Below, piece by piece: positions 1-9,814 of a stretch of 35,762 bases of DNA. The notes below the pieces were generated by a model. The model searched no databases, was not told the DNA's origin, and was given only the letters and a program-made list of their open reading frames with translations. The position numbers were made by a program, and so were the translations under genes. The number at the start of each line of letters is the position of its first letter. Within the stretch, counting starts at the first letter, position 1. Origin of the DNA: Gammaproteobacteria bacterium (GTDB lineage Bacteria; Pseudomonadota; Gammaproteobacteria; Xanthomonadales; Rhodanobacteraceae). The stretch is taken from assembly GCA_021324095.1 (NCBI GenBank), contig JAJPJT010000044.1, forward strand, positions 1-35,762, written 5' to 3'.

Positions 1-2402
1 CGACCGCCTTCCAGCGCGCCCGCCATGTAGTGGCCGGTCGAGCCGGTGCCCACCAGTGAACCCAGCGCACCCAGTTGCAACAGGCGCTGCATGTCCTCGC
101 GGTACCAACCAGTGGCCACTTGTGCGCTCGCGTACCACGGCCCGTTCACCAGCCCGCCGTACAGCGCAACGTTGTTCATCCACGTGCGGTTGTGGTCCCA
201 GGCCGTGTCGAGTTGACCAAAGCCAAGGCTCTGTCCCGCCGCAAACCCGAACAGCGCGTGAGTACCTATGCGCATATCGGCGCCGGCCATCCCGCCGCTG
301 CTGCGGAAGGTCGCACCCGCGTAACCGCTGCGTTCCAGGTCGCCCTGCCAGCCGAGATTGCTGTACCAGATCCCGGGCTTCGTACCACCACTCAAGAGAT
401 CGTCGAAGTGTTCGGACAGCGCATTGCCGCTGCTGTCAATGCCGTCGAACAGCATCGCCGTGCTGGCCGCGTGCAACTGACCCGAAAGACTTTGGAGCGT
501 CGCCTGCGCCACCGCCGGCGTCGCGCTGTGCTGGATCGCACCGGCGCCTTCCAGCACGTCCGGCGCAGGCGTCCCGCCGGAAGCCAGCGTCGCATTGAGC
601 GTGTCGAACCCGCTCTGCACCCGCTGCGCCGCCGACACCGATGCCGGATCGACGATGCCCATCGAAGCCGCAGCGACGGTGATGCTGAGGCCGGTGGTGT
701 CCAGATACACGTCGTTGGGACCGTACCCAATGGTCGTCGACGTGAACACCACGCCCGGATCCTTGACCAGACTGCTGAAGGTGCCGCTCACCCCGCCCGT
801 GGCGGTGAGCACATCCGTATGCGTGTTGGCGACATACCCGGAATCGGCGCCGGTCACTTCCAGCGTCCCACCGTTGAGCGTCGCCGTGCCGGTCACCGCA
901 AGCGCGCTGCCCAGGCTCACCGCCAAGGTACCCGTGGAAGCGTTGGTGAAGTTGCCGCCTACCGTCGTGTTGCTGCCGTTGCCGCCGTGGACCGCGACCC
1001 TGCCGGAGTTGGAAAGATTGCCTGCCACACCGGGCACGCCATCCAGCGTGCCGCCGGCGACCGTGACATCTCCCGGCAAAACGGCCATTGCCTGCAAGGT
1101 GCCTCCACTGATCGTAGTGCCGCCGGTGTAAGTGTTGGTTCCGGACAGCACCAGGGTCCCTGAACCAGTCAAGGCCAACCCACCCGAGCCACCGATGTTG
1201 TTGCCGAATGTCGACGTGGTGCCCGAGGGTAAATTCGCCTCGAAGGTGCCAAACGCGAACTGCGCTGGACCTTTGACCGCAGCCGCCGCGTTGATCATCC
1301 CCCAACCGTAGGTGCTGTTGGGGCCAGCGGTACTGCCGGGAGCGAGCTTGCCGGTCGAAGGATCGATGGGCGTCGCGGTGGTCAGGATCGTGTCGCTCAT
1401 GTTGGCGGCGCTCATCCACGGGAACGCCTGCCACACCTGCGCGGCGACGCCGCTCACCACCGCGGCGGCGGCCGTGGTGCCGTGCCCGACGCCGCCCGAG
1501 TACTCGCCCGGAATGCTGGGGAATTCCACCTCGCCCGGCGCACTGAGGCACCAGTTCGCGGCTACGCCGCAGGCATTGGAAGGCGCATCCGAGCCCTTGT
1601 AGAGTCCGTCGACATTGCCGTTGCTGTCGATGGCGACATTGACGACGGCGAGCCAGTTCGGCTGGAAACTCGGTATCCAGTACGGCAGACCTGCCTGGTC
1701 CCAGGGCTGCGAGGCGCCGCTGCTGCCGGCCGCCCATACCAGCAGGATCCCGGCGTTCACGGCAGGTTGGTAGATCGACTGGGTGGCAGCCAGCCCGGAA
1801 TCGCTTTGCGCATTCCCCGAGCCGAACGATGCGTTGATGATCTTGACGTTCTGCGAGGCGAAATCGCTGAAGTTGGTACTGGTGACCGGACAATCGTTGG
1901 CACCCCCGACGCCGCATACCTGCTCGAAGTACAGGCTTGCGTCGGGCGCAACACCGCCCGGAAACGTCTTGTTGTTGTCTGCGGGCAGGGTGCCGGCCGC
2001 AAGGCCGCCCAGGATGTCCGCAGCCACCGTGCCGTGGCCGGATGTGTCGTTCGGCGTTTGCGAACCGCCCGAAATATAGCTCTTGAACCAGGTGATCCGC
2101 CCCTGCATTGGCGGCGTGGACGGATCGACGCCCGAATCCAGGATTCCGACGTTGACACCCTTGCCCGTGAAACCTTCCTGCTGCGCCTTCTGCGCGCCGG
2201 TCGGAATCAGGTGGTTGTACGCAGGATCATAGGTCGACCCTTGCGGTGGTGGTGGCGGTGGCGGCGGGGGTGGCGGTGAAGGGGCGTCAGAACGCACCGC
2301 ACCGCTGCCGCCACCACCGCAGGCGGTGAGGTAAATGGGAGCCGTGGCAACGATTGCGGCGGCCACGGCCAATGTCAGTACGCGCGTGCGGCTGTGATTC
2401 AT
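1..2402 (-). CDS. Subtilase-type autotransporter lipoprotein with substituted catalytic residues (partial, C-terminus outside window)
   Basis: The frame is open from ATG at 2402 (ribosome site AGGGAG nine bases upstream) to the window edge, about 800 codons. It begins with a signal peptide ending in a lipobox, LTAC with Cys28, then a Gly-rich stretch and eleven prolines (residues 43-53), then an S8 subtilase domain (about 75-370). A passenger with a PATR-type repeat (LSGTNTYTGGTTISGGTLQ) and the start of an autotransporter beta-barrel follow. The architecture and motifs such as WCLSAP and FPWMS match NalP/SphB1, surface proteases that process other secreted proteins. Asp89 (ILDSGVD) and His123 (SGHGT) are present. 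The usual GTS is GTT (Thr310, codon 1473-1475), followed by Ala instead of the conserved Pro. The oxyanion AAGN is AAGS (Ser227, codon 1722-1724). The family is secure; proteolytic activity is doubtful. It may be a pseudoprotease or an adhesin. Confidence 0.9.
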   Translation of the reverse strand, partial: MNHSRTRVLTLAVAAAIVATAPIYLTACGGGGSGAVRSDAPSPPPPPPPPPPPQGSTYDPAYNHLIPTGAQKAQQEGFTGKGVNVGILDSGVDPSTPPMQGRITWFKSYISGGSQTPNDTSGHGTVAADILGGLAAGTLPADNNKTFPGGVAPDASLYFEQVCGVGGANDCPVTSTNFSDFASQNVKIINASFGSGNAQSDSGLAATQSIYQPAVNAGILLVWAAGSSGASQPWDQAGLPYWIPSFQPNWLAVVNVAIDSNGNVDGLYKGSDAPSNACGVAANWCLSAPGEVEFPSIPGEYSGGVGHGTTAAAAVVSGVAAQVWQAFPWMSAANMSDTILTTATPIDPSTGKLAPGSTAGPNSTYGWGMINAAAAVKGPAQFAFGTFEANLPSGTTSTFGNNIGGSGGLALTGSGTLVLSGTNTYTGGTTISGGTLQAMAVLPGDVTVAGGTLDGVPGVAGNLSNSGRVAVHGGNGSNTTVGGNFTNASTGTLAVSLGSALAVTGTATLNGGTLEVTGADSGYVANTHTDVLTATGGVSGTFSSLVKDPGVVFTSTTIGYGPNDVYLDTTGLSITVAAASMGIVDPASVSAAQRVQSGFDTLNATLASGGTPAPDVLEGAGAIQHSATPAVAQATLQSLSGQLHAASTAMLFDGIDSSGNALSEHFDDLLSGGTKPGIWYSNLGWQGDLERSGYAGATFRSSGGMAGADMRIGTHALFGFAAGQSLGFGQLDTAWDHNRTWMNNVALYGGLVNGPWYASAQVATGWYREDMQRLLQLGALGSLVGTGSTGHYMAGALEGG

Positions 2403-2449
2403 GTGCGGTGCTCCCTGTTGTCGTTTCAATACTCCGCTGTGCATGCCCG

Positions 2450-2466
2450 CTGCGACCGCGTCGCAG
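2450..2466 (-). promoter_or_regulatory. Perfect 7-bp hairpin in the autotransporter leader
   Basis: CTGCGAC and GTCGCAG flank a three-base spacer, about 48 bases upstream of the autotransporter start codon. It could be an operator-like dyad or a leader-RNA hairpin. I see no convincing -35/-10 pair in the 248-bp gap between this gene and ppsR, so the role is unknown. Confidence 0.3.
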
Positions 2467-2650
2467 TCTTCCACAACATCGAAGGCGATAACGAAAACAC
2501 AAGCAGGACCGAGCGACACACCCCTCTCAAGTCCCGGGCCAGGCAATCACCCTGTCGTGAACTGGCACGCTTGCGGATACCACATTACCGGAAATGCGTG
2601 ATGGCGGCGTGATGGCCGCTGAATGCGTTTTCTTGGGCACCGGCCAGTCT

Positions 2651-3472
2651 TCAAAACATATGCCGCTCGATGCCCAGGTGCGCCATGATCTTGCTGCCGA
2701 TTTCTTCGATCGAGGTGTGCGTGGTATTGAGCGAAGGTATGTTTTCGCGCCGGAAGATCCGGTCGGCCAGCACCAGTTCGTGCTTGCAGCGGTCGAGCTT
2801 CGCGTAAGCGCTGCCCGGCCTGCGTGCTTCGCGTACCTGCGCAAGCCTGAGCGAATCGATCGTGAGTCCATACAAGCGGTTGCGGTAGTCCTCGAGGCGT
2901 TTGGGCAGGCGATCGTGCTCCAGGTCTTCTTCCGTCAACGGGTAGTTGGCGGCCTTCACGCCGTAGTGCAGCGCCATATACAGGCAGGTCGGCGTCTTGC
3001 CGACCCGCGACACGCCCACCAGCACCACGTCGGCCTGGCTGTAGTCGATGTTCACGCCGTCGTCGTGCGCCAGCGCGTAATTGGTCGCGTCGATGCGCGC
3101 TTCGTACTGGTTGAAATCGACCAGCCCGTGCGCGCGGTTGATCGCGCCCGAGCGGCGCGCGCCGAGTTCGAGTTCGAGCGTGCCGATGAACGGCGCGAGC
3201 ACGTCGATCATCAGTGCGCCGGATTCGGCGATGATTTCGCACAACTGCGGATCGACGACGGTATTGACCACGATCGGCCGCTCGTCGTTCTGCGCATAGA
3301 CGGTCTTGATGCGCAGCGCCGCAGCCTGCGCCTTGTCGGGCGTGTCCACGAAGGCGATGCGATGGCCTTCGAACTTCACACCTTCGAATTGCGCGAGGAT
3401 GGAGTTGCCAATCGTCTCGGCGGTGATGCCGGTTGAATCCGAAACGAAAAAGACTGTCCTGCGACCGTTCAT
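2651..3472 (-). CDS. ppsR: PEP synthase regulatory protein (bifunctional kinase/pyrophosphorylase)
   Basis: This 273-residue protein belongs to the DUF299/PPSR family. The family inactivates phosphoenolpyruvate synthase by ADP-dependent phosphorylation of a threonine near the catalytic His and reactivates it by Pi-dependent dephosphorylation. It starts MNGRRTVFFVSDSTGITAE, the typical family N-terminus, and carries the P-loop GVSRVGKT at residues 153-160. The length is normal for the family. The ATG at 3472 has GGAG eight bases upstream. It lies 52 bp downstream of a TonB receptor gene on the same strand, so read-through from that gene is possible. Its target enzyme, ppsA, is also in the window but about 6.3 kb away, whereas the two are usually adjacent and divergent in related genomes. 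Confidence 0.95.
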   Translation of the reverse strand: MNGRRTVFFVSDSTGITAETIGNSILAQFEGVKFEGHRIAFVDTPDKAQAAALRIKTVYAQNDERPIVVNTVVDPQLCEIIAESGALMIDVLAPFIGTLELELGARRSGAINRAHGLVDFNQYEARIDATNYALAHDDGVNIDYSQADVVLVGVSRVGKTPTCLYMALHYGVKAANYPLTEEDLEHDRLPKRLEDYRNRLYGLTIDSLRLAQVREARRPGSAYAKLDRCKHELVLADRIFRRENIPSLNTTHTSIEEIGSKIMAHLGIERHMF

Positions 3473-3524
3473 GGGAAGCTCCGTTCGAGCGGGCAGTTTA
3501 TCGGGCGCTTTCCGATCTGCGCCG

Positions 3525-5693
3525 TCAGCGCCGTAGCGTCACGTCGATACCCACCCAGAACGTGCGTCCCGGCGCGGGCTCGAAGCTCCCGCCGTTGGCC
3601 TGATCGACAATCACCGAACCGATGTAGCTGTGGTCGAACAGGTTTCCGATGCGTACGTAAGGCGCAATCTGCCGGCGCGCGGTGTTGAACACGTAGCCGG
3701 CGTTCACGCCGGCGATCGCGTAACCCGGCGCCACCAGCGTGCCCGCATCGTCCGCGCTGACCGCACCGGCGGCGTCGATCGTCGCCCCCGCGTGCCAACC
3801 CAGGTTGCCACCCCAGCGCAACCCGGCATGAAGCAATTGCCGCGGCGTGCCCGGTATGCGGGTTCCTGCTGCCACTTCGCATGCTGTCGGCGCGCTGCAG
3901 TCGCTGAACGCGTTGCTGAAGCGCGCGTCGAGATAGGTGTACGCGACATCCAGTTGCCAGAGGCCGCCCAATGGCTGCTGCAGGCCGAGTTCGGCACCGC
4001 GCCGGCGCGAGGCGCCGACGTTCTGGTAGATCGTGCGGCCGCCGAAGCTGGATAGCACCGCGATTTCGTCGCGGGTATTCGCCTCGAACAACGCGAGATC
4101 CAGCCGCCCGCCGTCGGCAAATTCCCATTTCGAACCGATCTCGGCGTTTTTCGATCGTGCCGGCCTCAGATCGAAGTTCAGTCCGCCCGCCCCGTTCGGG
4201 CGATAGCCGATTTCGCTGAAGGTCGGCGTCTCGAAACCGTTGCCGTACGACGCGTACAGGTGCCAATGCGGCGCTGCGCGGAACATCAGGCCCGCCACGG
4301 GGTCGGTCGAGCCGTACGCGACGTGCCCGCTGTCGTTCGGATTGTTGGATGTCACGTAAAAATCCGTGGAACCGAAGCGCACCACGCTGTGACGCGCGCC
4401 AAGCGTCAGCGACCAACGGTCGGCGAAGCGCCAGGTGCCCTGCGCGTATTGCGCGAGATCGTAAACATTGTCCTGTTCGTCGCGCCGCAGCGCGCCGACC
4501 ACGCCGAGCCTGATTCCGGAAGGCGTGTCGCCGACGAAGTTGTCGTAGCCATTGCGATGCTGGTCCTCGCGGTCGTAGGCGATGCCCGCCGCGAAATCGA
4601 GCGGCCGGCCCGCAAGAGCGCCCTTCCACGTCCAGCGCAGGTCGGTTCCGCTGTAGATCGAATAGAGATCCACCACACCGCCCGAGCTCAAGGGATTCTT
4701 CTGCGCGATGGGCGGAACGGACAGGAACTGCTGCACGCCGCGCTGCCCGTAATACACGAGCGCGCGGAGGCTCTGATGCTCGCCGACTTCCTGCGTGTAC
4801 ACCACGCCGCCCTGCCACTGGTGCACGCTCTTGCGCGTGTTGAATTCGAGCGCCGACGGCGCCGCCTGGCGTGGATCGGCCTGATATTGCGCCCGGGTCA
4901 GGCCCTGCGGATCCTGGGTCTCGGGCAATGCAACCGTGTTGAGCAACACGGTCAGCTTGCCGCCCGACCCGATCCTGAGGTCGAACTTTGCGTTGCCGTT
5001 GATGCGTTCGGCGCGACTGTGGCGGCGAAATCCATCCGCGTGGAATTCGGACAAATCGAGGTTGTAGCCGAAACCGCCGTGGAGACCGCGCGCACCGAAA
5101 TCCGTGTTCCAGGCGCCATAACTGCCGGCGCCGAAACGGCCGAGCAGTTCCGGCGGGTTGCTGCCGTCGGCGGTGAAGATCTGGATCACGCCGCCCGAGG
5201 AGTTGCCGTACAGCGCGGAGAACGGACCGCGCAGCACCTCGATGCGGTCGGCCGATCCGAAATCGAAATTCGATACCTGCCCCTGCCCGTCCGGCATGGT
5301 CGCCGGAATGCCGTCGGTGTACAGGCGCACGCCGCGCACGCCGAAAGTCGAGCGCGACCCGAAGCCGCGGATCGAAATCTGTTCGTCCTGCGCATAATTC
5401 TGGCGATCGCGCGCCAGCACGCCCGGCACTCCGCGCAGGTATTCCGACGCATTGATGCCGGGCGTATCGGCATCGGGGCCGCCGACCTTCACCGCGGTAA
5501 TCGATGCCGGCACGTCGAATGCGGGTTCCGGAATGCGCGTCGCGGTCACGACGATCGTCGGCAACGAACGCGGTTTCGATCCGGATGCCGAGGTGGACGA
5601 CTGTGCCGGCGCATCCAAAGGCAGCGCAACCGCAACCGCGCATAGCGCGGCGGCCATGGCGCGGGCACGCCTCGGTTGCCCCCTTTTCCTCAT
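3525..5693 (-). CDS. TonB-dependent outer-membrane receptor
   Basis: A 722-residue outer-membrane receptor that would import a scarce ligand (siderophore, cofactor or similar) using TonB-ExbBD energy. I chose the ATG at 5693 because it gives a basic N-terminus and a signal peptide ending near APAQ. Longer in-frame starts overlap the upstream gene, and a GTG at 5741 is also possible. The mature protein opens with TIVVTATR (about residues 46-53), a TonB-box-like segment. The plug follows (ISIRGFGSRSTFGVRGVRLYTDGIP, then RIEVLRGPFSALYGNSSGGVI), and then a beta-barrel ending in the usual aromatic/Arg-rich strand (FWVGIDVTLRR). No STN signalling domain is visible, so it is not a FecA-type transducer. 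It follows a second, unrelated receptor gene by 55 bp, suggesting co-transcription. The substrate cannot be told. Confidence 0.9.
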   Translation of the reverse strand: MRKRGQPRRARAMAAALCAVAVALPLDAPAQSSTSASGSKPRSLPTIVVTATRIPEPAFDVPASITAVKVGGPDADTPGINASEYLRGVPGVLARDRQNYAQDEQISIRGFGSRSTFGVRGVRLYTDGIPATMPDGQGQVSNFDFGSADRIEVLRGPFSALYGNSSGGVIQIFTADGSNPPELLGRFGAGSYGAWNTDFGARGLHGGFGYNLDLSEFHADGFRRHSRAERINGNAKFDLRIGSGGKLTVLLNTVALPETQDPQGLTRAQYQADPRQAAPSALEFNTRKSVHQWQGGVVYTQEVGEHQSLRALVYYGQRGVQQFLSVPPIAQKNPLSSGGVVDLYSIYSGTDLRWTWKGALAGRPLDFAAGIAYDREDQHRNGYDNFVGDTPSGIRLGVVGALRRDEQDNVYDLAQYAQGTWRFADRWSLTLGARHSVVRFGSTDFYVTSNNPNDSGHVAYGSTDPVAGLMFRAAPHWHLYASYGNGFETPTFSEIGYRPNGAGGLNFDLRPARSKNAEIGSKWEFADGGRLDLALFEANTRDEIAVLSSFGGRTIYQNVGASRRRGAELGLQQPLGGLWQLDVAYTYLDARFSNAFSDCSAPTACEVAAGTRIPGTPRQLLHAGLRWGGNLGWHAGATIDAAGAVSADDAGTLVAPGYAIAGVNAGYVFNTARRQIAPYVRIGNLFDHSYIGSVIVDQANGGSFEPAPGRTFWVGIDVTLRR

Positions 5694-5748
5694 CGGGAGA
5701 GCGGACCCGATCCAGCATGCTGTTGCAAATCGCGCGGACACCTCAGGA

Positions 5749-8136
5749 TCAGCCTCCCTCGTCATCGAAGCCGTAGCGCAATCCAACGAACCAACCGCGC
5801 GGCGCACCGGGAGCGACGAACAGAGTCGGGGTGCCCGGTCCCGTGGAGTCGATCAACCGAGCCGACGTATCGAAGACGTTGTCACCCAACTTGCCACTGA
5901 CGAAATATCGATGGTCCAAGACGTTCTGCACTTGCGCGAACAGGGTCAGTCTCGCTGCCGGATGCCAATGCAGGTCCAGATCCAGCAACGCATAGCCGGG
6001 TACCGGACCGTGTATGTCCTGGTTGTTCTCGTCGCCGATCGCGTACTGGTCCGAATACGCACGCAGGTTGCCGCCGAACGACCACGCGGGCGTGAAGTGG
6101 TACTCCGCGGCCAGGTTGAACATCCGGCGCGGAATACCCGGCAGGCGATCACCCTTGCGCACCTGGATCACGCCGCCATCGGCGCTGGAGTTGTCAACGG
6201 CCCGCTCCTCGAACGAGGCGCCGTAGGTCGCCTCGATGAAACCGTAGTTCGCCTGCCACTCCAGCCGTCCCGATTGGCCCCCGATCCCGAGATCCACGCC
6301 CTTGCGCAACGTTCTTGGCACATTTGCGAAATAGCCCCGTGAACTGCCGCCGGTGAAGACGGTGAGGATGTCATTGTCGACACGGCTGTAGTACGGCGAG
6401 ATGTTCCAGCGCAGATGTCCGCCGTCGAGCGTGCCGCGCAACCCGCCGCTGAAGGTATGGGCGACGACGGGTTTCAGCGGCGGGTCGCCGGTGAAGTCGT
6501 TGGGCAGCGCGCAGGGCGCATCGGGATTGGCGCACTCGAGCTCGATGGGCGTCGGCGCGCGCACCCCCTCGTCGTAATTCAGGTAAGCGCCGGTATGCGG
6601 CGCAAATCGCCAGGTCGCGCCGAGGCTCGGATTGAAACGATTGAAACTGTCGCGGCCATCGATGTCCGGCTCATCGCCCGAAAGATCGGTCACGCTGAGC
6701 CGCGTGCGGTTGAAACGGCCACCGCCGGTCAAGTGCAGCCTGTCGGTAAGCGCGAGGACGTCCAGGAAATACACGCCGTAGCTGTGCGTCCCGCTTGCCG
6801 CGTTCGTCATCGGATCGAGCGCGAACGGCAGCAGGCCGATCGTGTCGCCGCGCAGCGCTGCATCGTAGGGAAAGAACGCCGGCTGACCAAACTGGTCGAA
6901 ACGAGTCGTGCCGGCATCCAGGCTCGCGCCGAGCGTGAACTGGTTGTGGAAACGCCCGACCGGACCGACCACCACGATCTGCATCGAAGTTCCATAGCCG
7001 CGCGTGTGCACGTTCCCGAGGACGTTCGAAGCGACCACGTTGTTGAGGGTTGCCGCCGGGTCGTGGGGGTCATAGCGCGGTGCCAGCCCTGCGTAATAAT
7101 AGGTCCCGACCGAACCGGGGTCGAACGGTCCGTCCACGGCATAGCCGAGCGGGCCGTCCGCTGCCGGATCGTAATCTTCGAAATCATTGGTGTTGCTGTC
7201 GAAAGTGCGGCTCTGTGAAATGCGCAGGTAAGCGTTGGCCTGCAGCGACAACGCCGGAGTCAATTGGCGCGAACCGCGCAAATTGAACTGGCTCAAGTTG
7301 TTGACGAAGGAATCCGGCCAGGTGAATGCGGCCCGCGGAGTATCAGCCCACTCGACGGGCAGGGCCTGGGTGCCGAACAGCCTTGCGTGCGCTCCGGTGT
7401 AGCTCAGCGCAACGTCGGTGGCGGTATCGGGTTGCCAATCGCCGCGCACGAACACCTGCTGCACGCGGCTCGACGAGTATTTGCGCCAACCTGTCTCGTA
7501 ATCGCTGGACGCGCCGGCGTACAAGCCGAATCGCTTGCCGTGGGTACCCACCTCCGCGCTCGCCTGGATGCGTTCCCACGATCCGCCAGATACCTCGGCA
7601 CCCGCTCCCGGATCGGTGAAGCCGCTCTTGGTGGTCATCACCAGTGCACCGCCCAGCGTGTTGAGGCCGTACAGCGGATTGGAGCTTGGGATCAGCGTGA
7701 CGTTGCGAATCGCGAAATCGGGGATCGATTCCCAGTTCATCGTTTCGGCGAACGATTCGTTCTGGCGCACTCCGTCCAGGTAAACCGAAATGCCTGATGG
7801 TGAACCCAGCAACGGGGACAGCGTGAAGCCGTGGAAATACAGGTCGGCCTGCCAAGGGTTGCCTTGCGATTGCGTGACATTCACGCCCTGGAAGTTCGAC
7901 TGCAGCAGATCCGTCAGCGACTGCCCGTGGATCTGCTCGATATCGTCCGCCTGCGCGCTTTGCGTATTCAGCGGCACCTGCGAGGCCGGGACGCCCAAGC
8001 CGGGCAGCGGCGTCACCCCGATCACCACGATCTCACCCAGTTGCTGGACCGGCGGCGTTGCCAAAGCCATACCCCAGACCACGGCGAGAACCGCCGCACA
8101 CAATCCCTTGCGGACCACGCGTTGATGCGCATGCAT
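5749..8136 (-). CDS. TonB-dependent receptor, second family
   Basis: A 795-residue TonB-dependent outer-membrane receptor. The ATG at 8136 is supported by an AGGAAG ribosome site nine bases upstream and a hydrophobic signal segment ending near MALA; a longer start at 8205 lacks this. The mature N-terminus has a GEIVVIG TonB-box-like stretch. The plug reads DIEQIHGQSLTDLLQSNFQGV and later SSNPLYGLNTLGGALVMTTKSG. A large barrel with ordinary TonB-receptor C-terminal features follows, ending in a Trp-Phe-rich strand (RGWFVGLRYGFDDEGG). It is only distantly similar to the downstream receptor, so the pair is not a recent duplication. No transporter, regulator or biosynthesis gene nearby indicates the ligand. 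Confidence 0.9.
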   Translation of the reverse strand: MHAHQRVVRKGLCAAVLAVVWGMALATPPVQQLGEIVVIGVTPLPGLGVPASQVPLNTQSAQADDIEQIHGQSLTDLLQSNFQGVNVTQSQGNPWQADLYFHGFTLSPLLGSPSGISVYLDGVRQNESFAETMNWESIPDFAIRNVTLIPSSNPLYGLNTLGGALVMTTKSGFTDPGAGAEVSGGSWERIQASAEVGTHGKRFGLYAGASSDYETGWRKYSSSRVQQVFVRGDWQPDTATDVALSYTGAHARLFGTQALPVEWADTPRAAFTWPDSFVNNLSQFNLRGSRQLTPALSLQANAYLRISQSRTFDSNTNDFEDYDPAADGPLGYAVDGPFDPGSVGTYYYAGLAPRYDPHDPAATLNNVVASNVLGNVHTRGYGTSMQIVVVGPVGRFHNQFTLGASLDAGTTRFDQFGQPAFFPYDAALRGDTIGLLPFALDPMTNAASGTHSYGVYFLDVLALTDRLHLTGGGRFNRTRLSVTDLSGDEPDIDGRDSFNRFNPSLGATWRFAPHTGAYLNYDEGVRAPTPIELECANPDAPCALPNDFTGDPPLKPVVAHTFSGGLRGTLDGGHLRWNISPYYSRVDNDILTVFTGGSSRGYFANVPRTLRKGVDLGIGGQSGRLEWQANYGFIEATYGASFEERAVDNSSADGGVIQVRKGDRLPGIPRRMFNLAAEYHFTPAWSFGGNLRAYSDQYAIGDENNQDIHGPVPGYALLDLDLHWHPAARLTLFAQVQNVLDHRYFVSGKLGDNVFDTSARLIDSTGPGTPTLFVAPGAPRGWFVGLRYGFDDEGG

Positions 8137-8456
8137 CTCCAGAAACTTCCTTGTTTCGACCGCTACACGGTAGCGCGGAATGCACCTCATCCGCAAAACT
8201 GACACGTGCAGTCACATCTTCCGTCAATCCAGGGAAGTCCAGATTTTGTTCGTCATTCCGGGGCCGCCCGCAGCTCTTCGCGGCGGAACCCGGCTGCGTT
8301 TGCAGGAGCAAACGCGAACGCCCTCGGCGGCGCGCAGCGCGAGCGCCATGGATGGCGCGAGTCTACCCAGTGACTTTGCTCGTGAACGAGTTACAACAAA
8401 GACACTGGGTTCCCGCTTTCGCGGGAATGACGCGAACCAACATTGACCAGAGTTCC
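8137..8456. other. Non-coding, hairpin-rich gap between receptor and dehydrogenase genes
   Basis: No gene is supported here. The stretch contains several perfect palindromes. One at 8296-8315 has an 8-bp stem GCGTTTGC with loop AGGA. One at 8343-8358 has stem GCGCCA with loop TGGA. A third, at 8410-8427, is a dispersed repeat. It lies upstream of a receptor gene and downstream of the formaldehyde dehydrogenase gene, both transcribed on the minus strand. Confidence 0.6.
8410..8427. repeat. Dispersed palindrome of the TTCCCGC-TTTC-GCGGGAA type
   Basis: Perfect 7-bp stem with loop TTTC, followed by the ATGACG tail typical of the common intergenic repeat whose translation reads like WIPAFAGMT. 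A related copy is at 26864-26883. It lies just downstream of the dehydrogenase gene and could act as a transcript-end hairpin, but there is no T-run. Confidence 0.6.
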
Positions 8457-9746
<1,290 letters not shown>

Positions 9747-9814
9747 TCACCGCAGGTGTCGCCCGCGAGAATGGCTGTTTCACGGGCAGCTCGCCCACGC
9801 ATATGGAGATCGAC

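Noticed and set aside
75..1163. A long plus-strand open frame of about 360 codons opposite the autotransporter
   Set aside because: It is an antisense shadow: the minus-strand frame has clear subtilase and passenger motifs and a ribosome site.
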